A stretch of 64,000 bases of DNA from Helicobacter magdeburgensis (GCF_000765825.2 NZ_JRPE02000010.1:30215-94214); one strand, 5' to 3'. Positions 9,014-18,299 are shown, numbered from the stretch's first letter. A program made the numbers and translations. Notes: generated by a model from the sequence alone, not told the origin.

Positions 9014-9924
9014 AATGTTTTCTCCTTTTGTGTAAGTTTAAAGCTTTGCTCTGTTTTTTCAAAATATATTTTTCCCTCTCTCACAAGCTCATTAATAAGG
9101 CGTTTAAAAAGCTTTTTACTTATATGAAAAGATGTAAAAATGTTCTCTGGCGAGGCAGAAAAATCAAGTCTTAAAGGCATAGAATCTAGCAGCATTTGCT
9201 TATGATCTTTTTGCAGTGGCGGATAGAGCGTGAGATCAAATCTAGCGTGATTAATGCCCTTAGCATACACTTCAATGGGCGTGTAAAAGCGTGGGACAAA
9301 AGACTTAGGCAGCTCATTTGCATAGAGTAATCCAAAGTAGGCATTTTCTACCACGCAGCCAAAGCCTAGCGGTGTTTTTTCAAAAATATAGGCTTGAAGT
9401 GAGCTTGTAGAATCTGCGTGAAGCTTTGGAGTGGGCTTTAGGTATTTTTTAATCCCTTGTTTGGCAATAAGGCGAGATTGTTTATCAAGCGTAATAGCAA
9501 CAAGCACCTTTTGATGAAGCTTGAAACTTTGCGGATTCTTGCAAGGCATAAAAATATGCTTATCCACACCTAAGTCTAAAAAACAGCCAAAGGGCGAGTG
9601 GCTAATGACTTCAAGCAAAGCAATATCCCCATATTGTGCCTTTGGCTTTTGCGTGGTAGCCACTGGGCGATCTTGTGAATCTGTCAAAACAAAGACTTTT
9701 ATCATATCGCCTATGGCATTTTGTGGGGTCAAAAATTTATTTGGCAATAGCACTTCTTGGGGTGAAGAGCTAGGGCTTTTGCTGTGGGATTTTGTGGGGT
9801 GCAAATTTTGTGAATCTTGTGCGTGTGAAACTTTTGAAGCTGAATCTTGTGTAGCTTGGGCTGTGCTAAGATATGCACCATTTTTGCTAAAACGCATAAT
9901 GCGTAATGTCTGCACTCTGCCCAT
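9010..9924 (-). CDS. CvfB-like S1-domain RNA-binding protein
   Basis: The product has the CvfB/YitL layout: an N-terminal S1-like strand set (GRVQTLRIMRFSKNGAYLS), a second S1-type block (YGDIALLEVISHSPFGCFLDLG), a third, and a C-terminal winged helix (SFHISKKLFKRLINELVREG) ending in a basic strand. Members bind RNA and influence virulence gene expression in Gram-positives; the role in Helicobacter is unknown. I chose the ATG at 9924 because family members begin just there (304 aa). A TTG at 10032 would add 36 low-complexity residues and overlap the upstream gene by 38 bases. Neither start has a good ribosome site. Confidence 0.75.
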   Translation of the reverse strand: MGRVQTLRIMRFSKNGAYLSTAQATQDSASKVSHAQDSQNLHPTKSHSKSPSSSPQEVLLPNKFLTPQNAIGDMIKVFVLTDSQDRPVATTQKPKAQYGDIALLEVISHSPFGCFLDLGVDKHIFMPCKNPQSFKLHQKVLVAITLDKQSRLIAKQGIKKYLKPTPKLHADSTSSLQAYIFEKTPLGFGCVVENAYFGLLYANELPKSFVPRFYTPIEVYAKGINHARFDLTLYPPLQKDHKQMLLDSMPLRLDFSASPENIFTSFHISKKLFKRLINELVREGKIYFEKTEQSFKLTQKEKTL

Positions 9925-9994
9925 AAGAATGGGAGCAGATTCTGCAAGGGCGGATTTTATAGCAGAAGGTTTTATAGTAGCAGATTCTGCGGTG

Positions 9995-10660
9995 TTAGTG
10001 GATTTTTGGAAGTAGGGCTTTGAAGTCTTCAATTTCTTGCTCTTGGACTTGGATAATCTTTTGTGCGATGGCTTTTATCTGCTCATTTTGCGTGTAGATA
10101 AGAATCTGCTTTGAAGCCTTGATGGCAGCCTCGTGGTGAGGAATCATACTCAACAAAAAATCGTGGTTTAAATGCTCTGTCAAGGCAAGTCCTGACATCT
10201 CTTGGTGCATAGTCTCCATATCTTTTTTAGCCTGTTGGTTATAAAGTGTTACTTCCTTTGGGCTATAAAGCTTTTTTTGCTCCTTGAGTTCGGGGATAAT
10301 GACATTAAACTCATCAATTTCGGCTTTTTGCGTTTGAATAATTTGTGTGGCAATGGTGCGTAATTGCTTGTTTTTGGAGTGTTTTGGGAGAAACTCTGAA
10401 GCATCAATAGCACCTTGATGATGTGGAATCATATTTGTAAGAAAGTTTAAATCTAAATTATCATCTTCCAAAAATGGCTCTTCCATCATCGGCTCGTGCA
10501 TAAGATTTAACATTTCTTTAGATAGGGCAAGGGGAGCTTGTGCTTCTAGCATTTCTTGATGATGTTGCATAGTATGTGCTGGGGCGGAAGAGCCTGTGTG
10601 GGTGTCATCTTTGGCATAGGCTAGACTTAAAAGCATAATCACAGCGATAAAAACTCTCAT
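9995..10660 (-). CDS. periplasmic protein with two DUF305 repeats
   Basis: 221 residues with a Sec signal peptide (MRVFIAVIMLLSLAYA, cleavage after about residue 16). Two copies of the DUF305 core follow: MIPHHQGAIDAS near residue 77 and MIPHHEAAIKAS near residue 171. DUF305 proteins are four-helix-bundle, ferritin-like folds with conserved His-His pairs, often linked to copper or other metals, but with no firm function. A His/Met-rich leader (HTMQHHQEM) strengthens a metal-binding guess. AAAGGAG precedes the ATG. It may be co-transcribed with the downstream cvfB-like and SDR genes. Confidence 0.85.
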   Translation of the reverse strand: MRVFIAVIMLLSLAYAKDDTHTGSSAPAHTMQHHQEMLEAQAPLALSKEMLNLMHEPMMEEPFLEDDNLDLNFLTNMIPHHQGAIDASEFLPKHSKNKQLRTIATQIIQTQKAEIDEFNVIIPELKEQKKLYSPKEVTLYNQQAKKDMETMHQEMSGLALTEHLNHDFLLSMIPHHEAAIKASKQILIYTQNEQIKAIAQKIIQVQEQEIEDFKALLPKIH

Positions 10661-10731
10661 CTCGTCTCCTTTAGCTTTATGTGCTTTAATCTTAGCTAAA
10701 AAAATTGTATTTTTTCTAAACGATAAAATTT

Positions 10732-11526
10732 TTATATTATTTTATTGTGGTAGAGAGTGCAAAATTCTTGTGCGATACGCGGAGCGTTTGAGCCTTTCAG
10801 TGTGCTAAACTGCAAGGCTTTGCGTTTTGTCTCTTCATCTAAGGGAGTATTTAAAAGCTCTGCTACAAGCTCTAAAAATTCTAAACGCCCAAGCGTGTAG
10901 AATCCTAGAGCAAGCCCAAACCTATCACTAAGGGAGAGAATCTCATCTTTAGCGTCATTAAGATGCAGTGTATCTTGCGGGTAAGATTCAGCAATAAGGT
11001 GGCGTTGGTTTGAAGTGGTGTAAAAAAGTATATTTGTTGGCTTATTTTCAAATGAACCTTCAAGCACACTTTTTAGGGATTTGTAGCTATTTTCATTAGG
11101 TGAAAGGCTTAAATCATCGCATACAATAATAAATTTATAAGGCAGCTCCCGCACAACATCTTGCACAAATCCCACAAGATAAAGGCATTCCATAGGGAGT
11201 TCAATAACACGCAGGGGAGAATCTTTGTGTAAAAATGAGCTTAAAACAAGCTGCAAACACGAGCTTTTACCACAGCCCCTAGCTCCCCAAAGCAAAGCGT
11301 GTGATGATTTTTTGCCATTGATAAAGGCTTGGGTATTTTTGCTAAGGGCATTGAGTTGGCTATCTAGCCCAATCAGCGTAGATTCCCTATGAAAATCCTT
11401 AATTGCTTTAAAATATCCGCTAAAATGTCCATATTCTTGGCTTGGGATATGGCGATAAATACAAGCAAACTCACTCTCCCACGGGAAGCTGGAAAAGGTG
11501 GAGAGATTATAAAATGGCGATGTCAT
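10732..11526 (-). CDS. DUF815-family AAA+ ATPase
   Basis: 264 residues. Walker A GARGCGKSS is at about 81-89 and the Walker B equivalent FIIVCDDL at about 132-138. STLIGLDSQLNAL precedes the ATPase core and LSLSDRFGLALGF resembles the arginine-finger region of DUF815 proteins. These are clamp-loader-like AAA+ ATPases of unknown cellular role. The start overlaps the last codons of clpA (ATGA at 11523-11526), so the genes are translationally coupled. That suggests, but does not prove, a link with Clp proteolysis. Confidence 0.86.
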   Translation of the reverse strand: MTSPFYNLSTFSSFPWESEFACIYRHIPSQEYGHFSGYFKAIKDFHRESTLIGLDSQLNALSKNTQAFINGKKSSHALLWGARGCGKSSCLQLVLSSFLHKDSPLRVIELPMECLYLVGFVQDVVRELPYKFIIVCDDLSLSPNENSYKSLKSVLEGSFENKPTNILFYTTSNQRHLIAESYPQDTLHLNDAKDEILSLSDRFGLALGFYTLGRLEFLELVAELLNTPLDEETKRKALQFSTLKGSNAPRIAQEFCTLYHNKII

Positions 11527-13775
11527 TTTGCTTTTTCTTTAGTGAAGTTTGTGCTTGGTTTGATTTTGGGCTTTTTTTGCGTTTCTTTGTAGATTAGCTC
11601 AATGTGTGCTTGTGGTTTTGTAGCAAGTGAGATAAGGCATTCTCCACCTTTTTTAAGTGAGCCAAATAAAATCTCATCACTCAATTTATTTTTAATCTCA
11701 CTATCAATGATTTTTTTTATCTCTCTAGCTCCAAGGGCTGTATCTACACTCTGTGAAACAAGAAAGTGCAAGGCTTTAGAATCTATCTTAAGTTCAATAT
11801 GACGAGATTTAAGAGAAGTGGCAAGTTCATCAATGTATTTTTTAGCAATAAGCAAATACTCCTTTAATCCCAAAGGATTAAAGTAAATAATGCTATCAAT
11901 GCGACTTCTTAGCTCGGGTGAAAGCAGAAGCTTTATGGCGGTGTCATTTTTATGCTGCAAGGCGGCATTAAAGCCAAGCGTGTTGCTATCTTTACTCCCG
12001 GCATTACTTGTCATAATCACAATGACATTTTTAAAATCCGCCCTATTGCCGAGATTATCAGTCAAACTTGCTGAATCTAGAATCTGCAACAAAATATTAT
12101 AAATATCGCTATGGGCTTTTTCTATCTCATCAAGCAATAGCACACAATAGGGGCTTTTACGCACCGCATCAACAAGTAGCCCACCTTGTTCAAAGCCCAC
12201 ATATCCCGCAGGCGCACCAATGAGCCTTGAAATGGAATGTGGCTCCATATATTCACTCATATCAAATTTAATAAAAGCAATGCCTAAAAGCTTGGCAAGC
12301 TCCTTGCTAAGCTCTGTTTTACCAACGCCACTAGGACCAGCAAAGACAAAGCTACCAATGGGTTTATTACTCTCGCTTAACCCTGCCTTATTTGCCTTAA
12401 TCACGCGTGTTAGCTCCATAATAGCTGAATCTTGAGAAAAAATTTTCTTTTTAAGATTATTTGCAAGGGATTTCATCATCTTGCTTTCATCACTACTTAT
12501 GGTGCTTTTTGGGATATGCACGCTTTTGCTGAGAATAGATTCTATATCTTTTACTTCAATTTTTGGCTTGTTGGTGTGGTAGATTTTTGTATTTGCCCCA
12601 ACTTCATCAAGCAAATCTATGGCTTTATCGGGTAAAAATTTATCACTCACATATCGTGCAGATAAATCCACACAGGCTTTAAGTGCGTTCTTTGTATATG
12701 TTACTTGATGATATTTTTCATAAATGGGGGCTAATCCTTCAATAATCGCATAGCAGTCTTGCAAACTTGGCTCTTTGACTTCTACTTTGCTGAATCTGCG
12801 AGATAAAGCCTTGTCTTTGTCAAAATGTGTTTTAAACTCCGCAAAGGTTGTTGCACCAATGCAACGCAGTGTGCCATTAGCAAGGGCTGGTTTAAGCAGA
12901 TTTGAGGCATCAAGGCTTGAGCCAGAAGTAGCCCCTGCTCCCACAATAGTGTGAATCTCATCAATAAAAAGCACAGCATTTTTAATGGCTGCTATTTCTT
13001 CTAGCACACCCTTAAGGCGTTTTTCAAAATCGCCACGATATTTGCTCCCTGAAATCATCGCCCCCACATCAAGGGCAAAAATCTGTGCGTTATGCAGGGC
13101 TTTTGGAAGCTTTTTGTGATAAATCTCTAATGCTAATCCTTCAGCAATGGCGGTTTTACCCACGCCGGGTTCGCCAACTAAAATGGGATTATTCTTTTTT
13201 CGCCTAGCTAGAATCTCACTCACACGCCAAATCTCCTGCTCCCTACCGATAACGGGATCAATCTCTCCTTTTTTAGCTAGAAGAGTAAGATTTTTTGTGT
13301 ATTGTTCAAGGTAGCTTTTTTCGTGGTTTTCTTGCTCGTTTGTTTGTGAATCTTGCTCTTGTTGCGTGATGACTTCAAGCACGCTTAGTCTATCAATGCC
13401 TTGAGATTTTAGAATCTGTGTGCTAAAGCTTTGATTTTCTTCCATTATTGAAGCTAACAGGTCGCCTACATCAATGCTTTGGCGGTTGCTACTTTGAGCG
13501 TGGCTTACCATAGATTCTATAATTCTATCAAGGGCTGGGGTTTGCTTTGGACTTTTGCTGACTTCTTGTGAGTATGGGATATATTTTTTGAGATATAGAT
13601 TTGTCATTTGTCGCATTTCTTGGATATTGCCGCCGCATTTTTGTAGGATTGATATGCCTTGAGTGTTATTGAGTGTAGCAAGGAATAAATGCTCGGTTGT
13701 AAGGATATTATGGTGCATTTCTTTAGCAATATCAATAGATTCATTAAAAATAAGTGTGAGATTCTGTCCTATCAT
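11523..13775 (-). CDS. clpA: ATP-dependent Clp protease ATPase subunit ClpA
   Basis: ClpA unfolds substrates and feeds them to the ClpP peptidase. The 750-residue product has the double Clp-N domain (1-140), AAA-1 with GEPGVGKT at 201-208 and DEIH at ~272-275, and AAA-2 with GPSGVGKT at 480-487. There is no ClpB-type middle coiled coil, and the IGL/IGF ClpP-binding loop appears as LGF at 600-602. The C-terminal D2-small domain (ALGAREIKKIIDSEI) is complete. clpS lies 10 bases upstream, the standard ClpS-ClpA pairing, and the DUF815 gene overlaps the 3' end. Confidence 0.95.
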   Translation of the reverse strand: MIGQNLTLIFNESIDIAKEMHHNILTTEHLFLATLNNTQGISILQKCGGNIQEMRQMTNLYLKKYIPYSQEVSKSPKQTPALDRIIESMVSHAQSSNRQSIDVGDLLASIMEENQSFSTQILKSQGIDRLSVLEVITQQEQDSQTNEQENHEKSYLEQYTKNLTLLAKKGEIDPVIGREQEIWRVSEILARRKKNNPILVGEPGVGKTAIAEGLALEIYHKKLPKALHNAQIFALDVGAMISGSKYRGDFEKRLKGVLEEIAAIKNAVLFIDEIHTIVGAGATSGSSLDASNLLKPALANGTLRCIGATTFAEFKTHFDKDKALSRRFSKVEVKEPSLQDCYAIIEGLAPIYEKYHQVTYTKNALKACVDLSARYVSDKFLPDKAIDLLDEVGANTKIYHTNKPKIEVKDIESILSKSVHIPKSTISSDESKMMKSLANNLKKKIFSQDSAIMELTRVIKANKAGLSESNKPIGSFVFAGPSGVGKTELSKELAKLLGIAFIKFDMSEYMEPHSISRLIGAPAGYVGFEQGGLLVDAVRKSPYCVLLLDEIEKAHSDIYNILLQILDSASLTDNLGNRADFKNVIVIMTSNAGSKDSNTLGFNAALQHKNDTAIKLLLSPELRSRIDSIIYFNPLGLKEYLLIAKKYIDELATSLKSRHIELKIDSKALHFLVSQSVDTALGAREIKKIIDSEIKNKLSDEILFGSLKKGGECLISLATKPQAHIELIYKETQKKPKIKPSTNFTKEKAK

Positions 13776-13785
13776 TTTTATTCCT

Positions 13786-14103
13786 TTAGTGGAGTTCCTC
13801 TGTGATTACTCGCAAAGGATAACCTTGTTCTTTTGCTTTTTGGCTCACAAGCTGGGTTTTAAGCTCGGCAATATCATAGGGGTAGATTCCACAAACGCCT
13901 TTGCCTTCGTTATGGACTTTGAGCGTTATAGCTCTAGCTTCTTGGCTGGTTTTATCAAACACTTCCATAAGGATATGTGCGACAAAATCCATAGCTGTCC
14001 AGTCATCATTTAAGAGTAAAACACGATAAAGTTTTGGCTCTTCTAGCATTGTCTCTGTATGTGTCCAAGATTCAAAAGATGTGTCAAAAGATGAAAATGC
14101 CAC
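13786..14103 (-). CDS. clpS: ClpA adaptor protein ClpS
   Basis: ClpS binds N-degron residues and delivers substrates to ClpA. LYRVLLLNDDWTAMDFV, the hydrophobic-pocket region VHNEGKGVCGIYPYDIAE, and a C-terminal PLRVITEE are all typical. I place the start at a GTG at 14103, because AAGGA lies five bases before it and the result (105 aa) has normal length. The longer frame reaching 14142 has no ribosome site. It lies directly upstream of clpA in the same operon. Confidence 0.92.
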   Translation of the reverse strand: MAFSSFDTSFESWTHTETMLEEPKLYRVLLLNDDWTAMDFVAHILMEVFDKTSQEARAITLKVHNEGKGVCGIYPYDIAELKTQLVSQKAKEQGYPLRVITEELH

Positions 14104-14316
14104 GAGAATCCTTTGCGTTAAAATAAGCTCACATTCTAGCAAAAATAATATAATAGGGCTTGATTGGTTGGCTAAGAAATAGTGAGTGTTGCTAAAAAGT
14201 TTGTATTGTATTCAGGTTTGGAGATTTTAGGTTGTTAGAATTATGAAATGAGAGTAAAAAATCGTTACCAAGAGTAGAATCTATAAATGAGATTTTTACT
14301 GCTAAGAGTTACTAAG

Positions 14317-14346
14317 AGAAAAAAAGCCTAGATTCTAACTAGGCTT
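14317..14346 (-). terminator. rho-independent terminator of the oorDABC operon
   Basis: On the minus strand, AAGCCTAG / CTAGGCTT (14339-14346 with 14324-14331) forms an 8-bp stem with a 7-base loop, followed directly by a run of T residues. It starts 9 bases after the oorC stop codon. Confidence 0.85.
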
Positions 14347-14354
14347 ATAAATAT

Positions 14355-14909
14355 TTAGGCTTTTGCCATCGCTTCTTTAGCGTATTTTTCACCGAGTTCA
14401 AAAGCTTTTTTATTGGCTTCTTGGACTTTGGCAGGGACTTTTTCTATCATTGTTTGAAACACAAGATCCCTATCCACGCATTGTGTGAAAGTTGTCGTAA
14501 TGGCAAGGGCTACAACAGATTGTGTAACGACATTGCCCACTTCCTCTTTAGCAATGGTAATAATTGGAATCTCATAGATTTTAAACTTTTTTCTATCCTC
14601 ATCACTTGGTCGCACGAGATTTGGCTCAACGACAATCACACCACCCTCTTTGACACCACTTTTAAAAGAATCATAGCTTACCTGTGCGGTGGAAAGCATA
14701 AACTCAATTTCACCCTCGTGTGCGTAAGGATAGAGAATCTCCTCTTGGCTTAGCAAAATATCAACCTTTGTTGGTCCGCCACGCACTTGGCTTGTGTAAG
14801 TGGCAGCCTTGACACCATAGCCTTTATCTTTGATTTGTGCTTCTGCTAGAATCTCCCCTGCCAAAAGCACCCCTTGTCCGCCTACACCTGTAAATCGCAA
14901 CTGATGCAT
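14355..14909 (-). CDS. oorC: 2-oxoglutarate:acceptor oxidoreductase, gamma subunit OorC
   Basis: The gamma subunit of the four-part KGOR complex that converts 2-oxoglutarate and CoA to succinyl-CoA, passing electrons to a low-potential acceptor. 184 residues. RFTGVGGQGVLLAGEILAEA at the N-terminus and TYTSQVRGGPTKVDI are the pyruvate/ketoacid oxidoreductase gamma-domain motifs. It is the last gene of oorDABC, one base after oorB, with a strong terminator behind it. The oxygen-sensitive complex replaces 2-oxoglutarate dehydrogenase in Helicobacter and Campylobacter. Confidence 0.95.
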   Translation of the reverse strand: MHQLRFTGVGGQGVLLAGEILAEAQIKDKGYGVKAATYTSQVRGGPTKVDILLSQEEILYPYAHEGEIEFMLSTAQVSYDSFKSGVKEGGVIVVEPNLVRPSDEDRKKFKIYEIPIITIAKEEVGNVVTQSVVALAITTTFTQCVDRDLVFQTMIEKVPAKVQEANKKAFELGEKYAKEAMAKA

Positions 14910-14910
14910 T

Positions 14911-15738
14911 TTAGTGTCCCCCTTTAGCTTGAGCTTTTTTGATTACACCTTCATAGGCTTCACAATACTCCATTCTATCTGTTTGGTGTTTAAGCACGCC
15001 GGTTGGGAATTTACCCACCCTTTCTTCTGCTGAAAGTGTATCAAACTTACTTTTACTCACAAGGCGAGATTCTATCCATTTTAGCATAGAAGTTGCCTCA
15101 CCCATTTTATTTTTTCGTCCAAGGTTAATGTGGCAGTTACTATGTATATCAAAAAAGCTAAAGCCTTTATGCGTGAAGCCTTCGATTAGCACCTTTTCAA
15201 GCTTTTTAGGTGTAAGCACACTCTCTCGTGCTACAAAACTCGCTCCTGCCGCACTTGCCACTTCGCAAGGATCAAAGTTTGGATCAATATTGCCATATTG
15301 TGCTGTAACCGTCCAAAAATCCTTTGGCGTTGTAGGAGAGGTTTGAGAGTTTGTGAGTCCATAGATGAAGTTATTAATCATCACAAGATTGAGATCAATA
15401 TTTCGCCTACAAGCGTGGATTGTGTGATTCCCACCGATTGCCATAGAATCCCCATCACCAGATATGACAATGACTTTTTTATCCGGATTAGCAAGTTTAA
15501 TGCCCGTGGCATACGCCATTGTCCGCCCGTGAGTAGTATGCACGGTGTTGCAATTCACATACGAGCTAAAGCGACCAGAGCAGCCAATCCCACTGACAAT
15601 ACACACATCATTCATATTCCAGCCAAGTGCGTCAATAGCACGGATAACACTTTTTAGAATCACGCCATCGCCACAGCCCCAGCACCAAAGCGTGGGCATT
15701 TTATCCATTCGTAGATATTCTTCGTAATTAAAAGCCAT
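14911..15738 (-). CDS. oorB: 2-oxoglutarate:acceptor oxidoreductase, beta subunit OorB
   Basis: The thiamine-diphosphate-binding beta subunit. 275 residues from the ATG at 15738 (MAFNYEEYLR), which has AGGAG in front. A longer in-frame extension upstream lies within oorA and is not credible. CWGCGDG at 19-25 supplies cluster or TPP-region cysteines, and GDGDSMAIGGNH at 94-105 with the following INNFIYGLTNSQ is the TPP/Mg site. It sits between oorA (one base away) and oorC. Confidence 0.95.
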   Translation of the reverse strand: MAFNYEEYLRMDKMPTLWCWGCGDGVILKSVIRAIDALGWNMNDVCIVSGIGCSGRFSSYVNCNTVHTTHGRTMAYATGIKLANPDKKVIVISGDGDSMAIGGNHTIHACRRNIDLNLVMINNFIYGLTNSQTSPTTPKDFWTVTAQYGNIDPNFDPCEVASAAGASFVARESVLTPKKLEKVLIEGFTHKGFSFFDIHSNCHINLGRKNKMGEATSMLKWIESRLVSKSKFDTLSAEERVGKFPTGVLKHQTDRMEYCEAYEGVIKKAQAKGGH

Positions 15739-15739
15739 C

Positions 15740-16864
15740 TTACATCTCCTTGATTTTTGTAATGATTTCAGTAGGCGAGATGGTGCGTCCATTTGCTTTG
15801 CCCAAGAAAGTAACATCTTTTTGCATAACGCGTTCCACCTCTTGCCTATACTGCCCCTTATTAAGCTCAATCATTAGAATCTTTTCAAACTTTTTACCCA
15901 AAGCTTTAAGCTGTTTTGCGGGGCTAGGCCATAATGTGATAGGGCGGAATAGCCCAACTTTTACTCCATCTTTGCGTAAATCTTTGATTGCTTCTTTGAC
16001 AGAAAGTGAAACAGAGCCGTAAGCAATGATAAGAATCTCCGCATCATTCATCTCATATTCCTCAAACTCAACAATATCATCAACACAAGATTCTATTTTG
16101 TTAAAAAGCCTATCAATAAGATTTTGGGAGAGTTTTTCATCTTCTGTGGGGAATCCGCTAGGGCCGTGGTGAAGCCCTGTGATGTGATATTTGTAGCCTT
16201 TGAAAAATGGATTTAACACAGCGGGTTTATCTTGTGCTACGCCATAGGGTTGATAATCTTTAGGATCGCCTTTAAACTCTTCTCTATTGCAGATTGTAGG
16301 CTTAATGTCTTCAAAATCTGGGATTAAAGTCTTCCCGTGCATATGTCCTATGGTTTCATCAAGCAGTAAGAAAACGGGTGTCATATATTTTTCAGCAAGG
16401 TTAAAAGCACGAATTGTTTGCGTATAAGCCTCTTGGAGATTCCCCACACAAAGTGCGATAGAGCAAAAATCCCCGTGAGTTGGTGATTTGGCTTGATTAA
16501 TATCACCTTGTGAAACGCGTGTGGGAAGCCCAGTGGAAGGTCCCCCACGCATAACATCAACGACAACAAGTGGAATCTCTGCCATAAAGCCATAGCCGAT
16601 TTGTTCAGATTTAAGCGAGATACCCGGACCAGAGGTAGCAGTCATTGCCTTCACGCCTGTCATTGACGCACCTAAAGCAACAGCAATACCGCTAATCTCA
16701 TCTTCCATTTGGATAAATTTCCCCCCGATTTTTGGTAGCTCCACACTCATTTCGTGTGCAATTTCGCTTGAAGGGGTGATAGGATAGCCACCAAAAAACC
16801 GACAACCTGATTCTATCGCAGCCAACGCGACAAGCTCGTTTCCTCCTGTAATTAACTCACGCAT
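15740..16864 (-). CDS. oorA: 2-oxoglutarate:acceptor oxidoreductase, alpha subunit OorA
   Basis: The alpha subunit, 374 residues, carrying the pyrimidine-binding TPP-fold domain (GNELVALAAIESGCRFFGGYP near the N-terminus, MEDEISGIAVALGASMTG, ATSGPGISLKSE) and the transketolase-C-like domain towards the end. GGYPITPSSEIAHEM is characteristic of 2-oxoacid acceptor oxidoreductases. ATG follows AAGGAG. Gene order oorD-oorA-oorB-oorC is that of H. pylori HP0588-HP0591. Confidence 0.95.
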   Translation of the reverse strand: MRELITGGNELVALAAIESGCRFFGGYPITPSSEIAHEMSVELPKIGGKFIQMEDEISGIAVALGASMTGVKAMTATSGPGISLKSEQIGYGFMAEIPLVVVDVMRGGPSTGLPTRVSQGDINQAKSPTHGDFCSIALCVGNLQEAYTQTIRAFNLAEKYMTPVFLLLDETIGHMHGKTLIPDFEDIKPTICNREEFKGDPKDYQPYGVAQDKPAVLNPFFKGYKYHITGLHHGPSGFPTEDEKLSQNLIDRLFNKIESCVDDIVEFEEYEMNDAEILIIAYGSVSLSVKEAIKDLRKDGVKVGLFRPITLWPSPAKQLKALGKKFEKILMIELNKGQYRQEVERVMQKDVTFLGKANGRTISPTEIITKIKEM

Positions 16865-16873
16865 TTTTTCTCC

Positions 16874-17185
16874 TTATATCACCATAAATTTGTTTTCTTT
16901 GATTTTTGCTGCACGCTCTTGTGCTTCTTTGCTAACTTTGGCAAATTTATACTCATCTTTACTTGCTACAAAGATGGCAAAATCTGGGCAGTGTAGCTCA
17001 CACTCCCTGCACCCAATACAACTTTCTGGATAAGCCACAGAGATAATTTTCCCTAGAATCTTATGCTCATCTTTTTTCATACCTAAAACACCGCTTGGAC
17101 AAAGCGATACGCATACATCACACGCTTTGCAACGCGTTTCATCAACCCATACCGGCACATTCTCTGGTGCTTGTTTGATACCCAT
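16874..17185 (-). CDS. oorD: 2-oxoglutarate:acceptor oxidoreductase, delta (ferredoxin) subunit OorD
   Basis: 103 residues with two [4Fe-4S] motifs: Cys19, 22, 25, 29 (CKACDVCVSLCP) and Cys56, 59, 62, 66 (CIGCRECELHCP). It carries electrons from the TPP site to the outer acceptor. First gene of the oor operon, with a ribosome site AAGGAAAGGAAA before the ATG and a probable promoter 31-36 bases upstream. Confidence 0.95.
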   Translation of the reverse strand: MGIKQAPENVPVWVDETRCKACDVCVSLCPSGVLGMKKDEHKILGKIISVAYPESCIGCRECELHCPDFAIFVASKDEYKFAKVSKEAQERAAKIKENKFMVI

Positions 17186-17215
17186 TTTCCTTTCCTTTCT
17201 TGTTTTTGGAATTCA

Positions 17216-17221
17216 ATATAA
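17216..17221 (-). promoter_or_regulatory. probable -10 box of the oorDABC operon
   Basis: TATATT on the minus strand, in the 47-base gap between mdh and oorD. It would let oorDABC be transcribed apart from mdh. Confidence 0.4.
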
Positions 17222-17232
17222 TCTTAGATTCT

Positions 17233-18180
17233 CTAATTTAACAATCCGTTATTTTTGAGAATCTCAACTTGTTTTTTGATGCCCTGTGCGGAGATTTTTA
17301 ACATCTCTTGTTCCTGCTTATTTAGTGTCAAATTTACAATCTTTTCTACTCCTTTTTTGCCAAGTTTAATGGGAAGCCCAATGTATATGCTCTGCAAACC
17401 ATACTCGCCTTGTGTATATACACTACATACAACATCTTCATCTTGCGGGTTTGCAATAAGTTCCAGCATTTTGACAACAGCACTCGCTGGGGCGAAATAC
17501 GCCGAACCTTGCTGATAGTAACTCACAATCTTTGCCCCACCATTTTTTGTCTCTCTAATGAGATTTTGTTGTGAGTTTGAATCTAGCCTATCTGCGAGAT
17601 TTTCTGCCCCATACAAAGAATGCCTTAAGAGTGGCAGCATATCATCGCTGTGAGCTCCTACCACATAGGGCTTGATTGGTGTTTGAAAGTCATTTAACAA
17701 CACTTTGCTCTCATAGCTTAGTCTTGCTCCATCAAGCACACCTGCCATACCTATAACCCTTTGTTTATCAAATCCGCTTGCGTGTTTTGCCACAAGGCAC
17801 ATTGCATCAAGGGGATTTGACACGATAAGAAGCAAGGCATTAGGTGCGATTTTGGCGACATTTTGGCTAACTTCTCGCATAATATGCGCGTTTTTTAGGA
17901 GCAGATCATCGCGTGTCATATTGGGAGTGCGGGGGATTCCAGCGGTGATGATGACTACTTCACTTTCACTTAGTCCTTCATAAGATTCATAGCCTTTAAT
18001 ATGCGTAGGGATATTAAAAACTGCTGCAGCTTGAGATATATCAAGTCCCACACCTTTGCAACGAGGTATATCAATGCTAAAAAGTGCAATTTCTTTGGCA
18101 ATGCCCTTCATCGCACCTAAAAATGCGATATGAGAGCCGACATTACCAGAACCGCCAATGATAGCAATTTTACCAAACAT
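17233..18180 (-). CDS. mdh: malate dehydrogenase
   Basis: Interconverts malate and oxaloacetate with NAD(H). 315 residues of the LDH-like MDH group. GGSGNVGS at 9-16 is the Rossmann motif. Arg84 and Arg90 (IPRTPNMTRDD) are the substrate-binding arginines that favour malate over lactate. Asp150 and His177 (GAHSDD) form the catalytic pair, with Arg153 nearby. It lies immediately upstream of oorDABC in the same direction, grouping two TCA-cycle functions. Confidence 0.93.
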   Translation of the reverse strand: MFGKIAIIGGSGNVGSHIAFLGAMKGIAKEIALFSIDIPRCKGVGLDISQAAAVFNIPTHIKGYESYEGLSESEVVIITAGIPRTPNMTRDDLLLKNAHIMREVSQNVAKIAPNALLLIVSNPLDAMCLVAKHASGFDKQRVIGMAGVLDGARLSYESKVLLNDFQTPIKPYVVGAHSDDMLPLLRHSLYGAENLADRLDSNSQQNLIRETKNGGAKIVSYYQQGSAYFAPASAVVKMLELIANPQDEDVVCSVYTQGEYGLQSIYIGLPIKLGKKGVEKIVNLTLNKQEQEMLKISAQGIKKQVEILKNNGLLN

Positions 18181-18238
18181 CTTTTTCCTTGATTTGAGAG
18201 CTTGTTTGCATTTAAAATTTTTAACTCAAAACACAAAA

Positions 18239-18259
18239 AGTTAAAAAAAAAATTTAACT
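18239..18259. repeat. AT-only stem-loop with A10 tract in the mltG-mdh gap
   Basis: AGTTAAA and TTTAACT form a 7-bp inverted repeat around an A-run (10 A at 18243-18252). On the minus strand it lies between the end of mltG and the start of mdh. It could be a weak terminator or a length-variable tract in the mdh promoter region. Confidence 0.35.
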
Positions 18260-18299
18260 TGCTAACTATGGGATAAAATAACTTAAAAGCAAATTAAAA

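Noticed and set aside
9521..10015. 164-codon plus-strand ORF opposite the CvfB-like gene
   Set aside because: It mirrors the minus-strand gene, has no ribosome site or domain, and the minus-strand frame has clear family motifs.
15739..15870. Extended N-terminus for OorB
   Set aside because: The extra 44 residues lie inside oorA, and a good ribosome site sits before the internal ATG at 15738.
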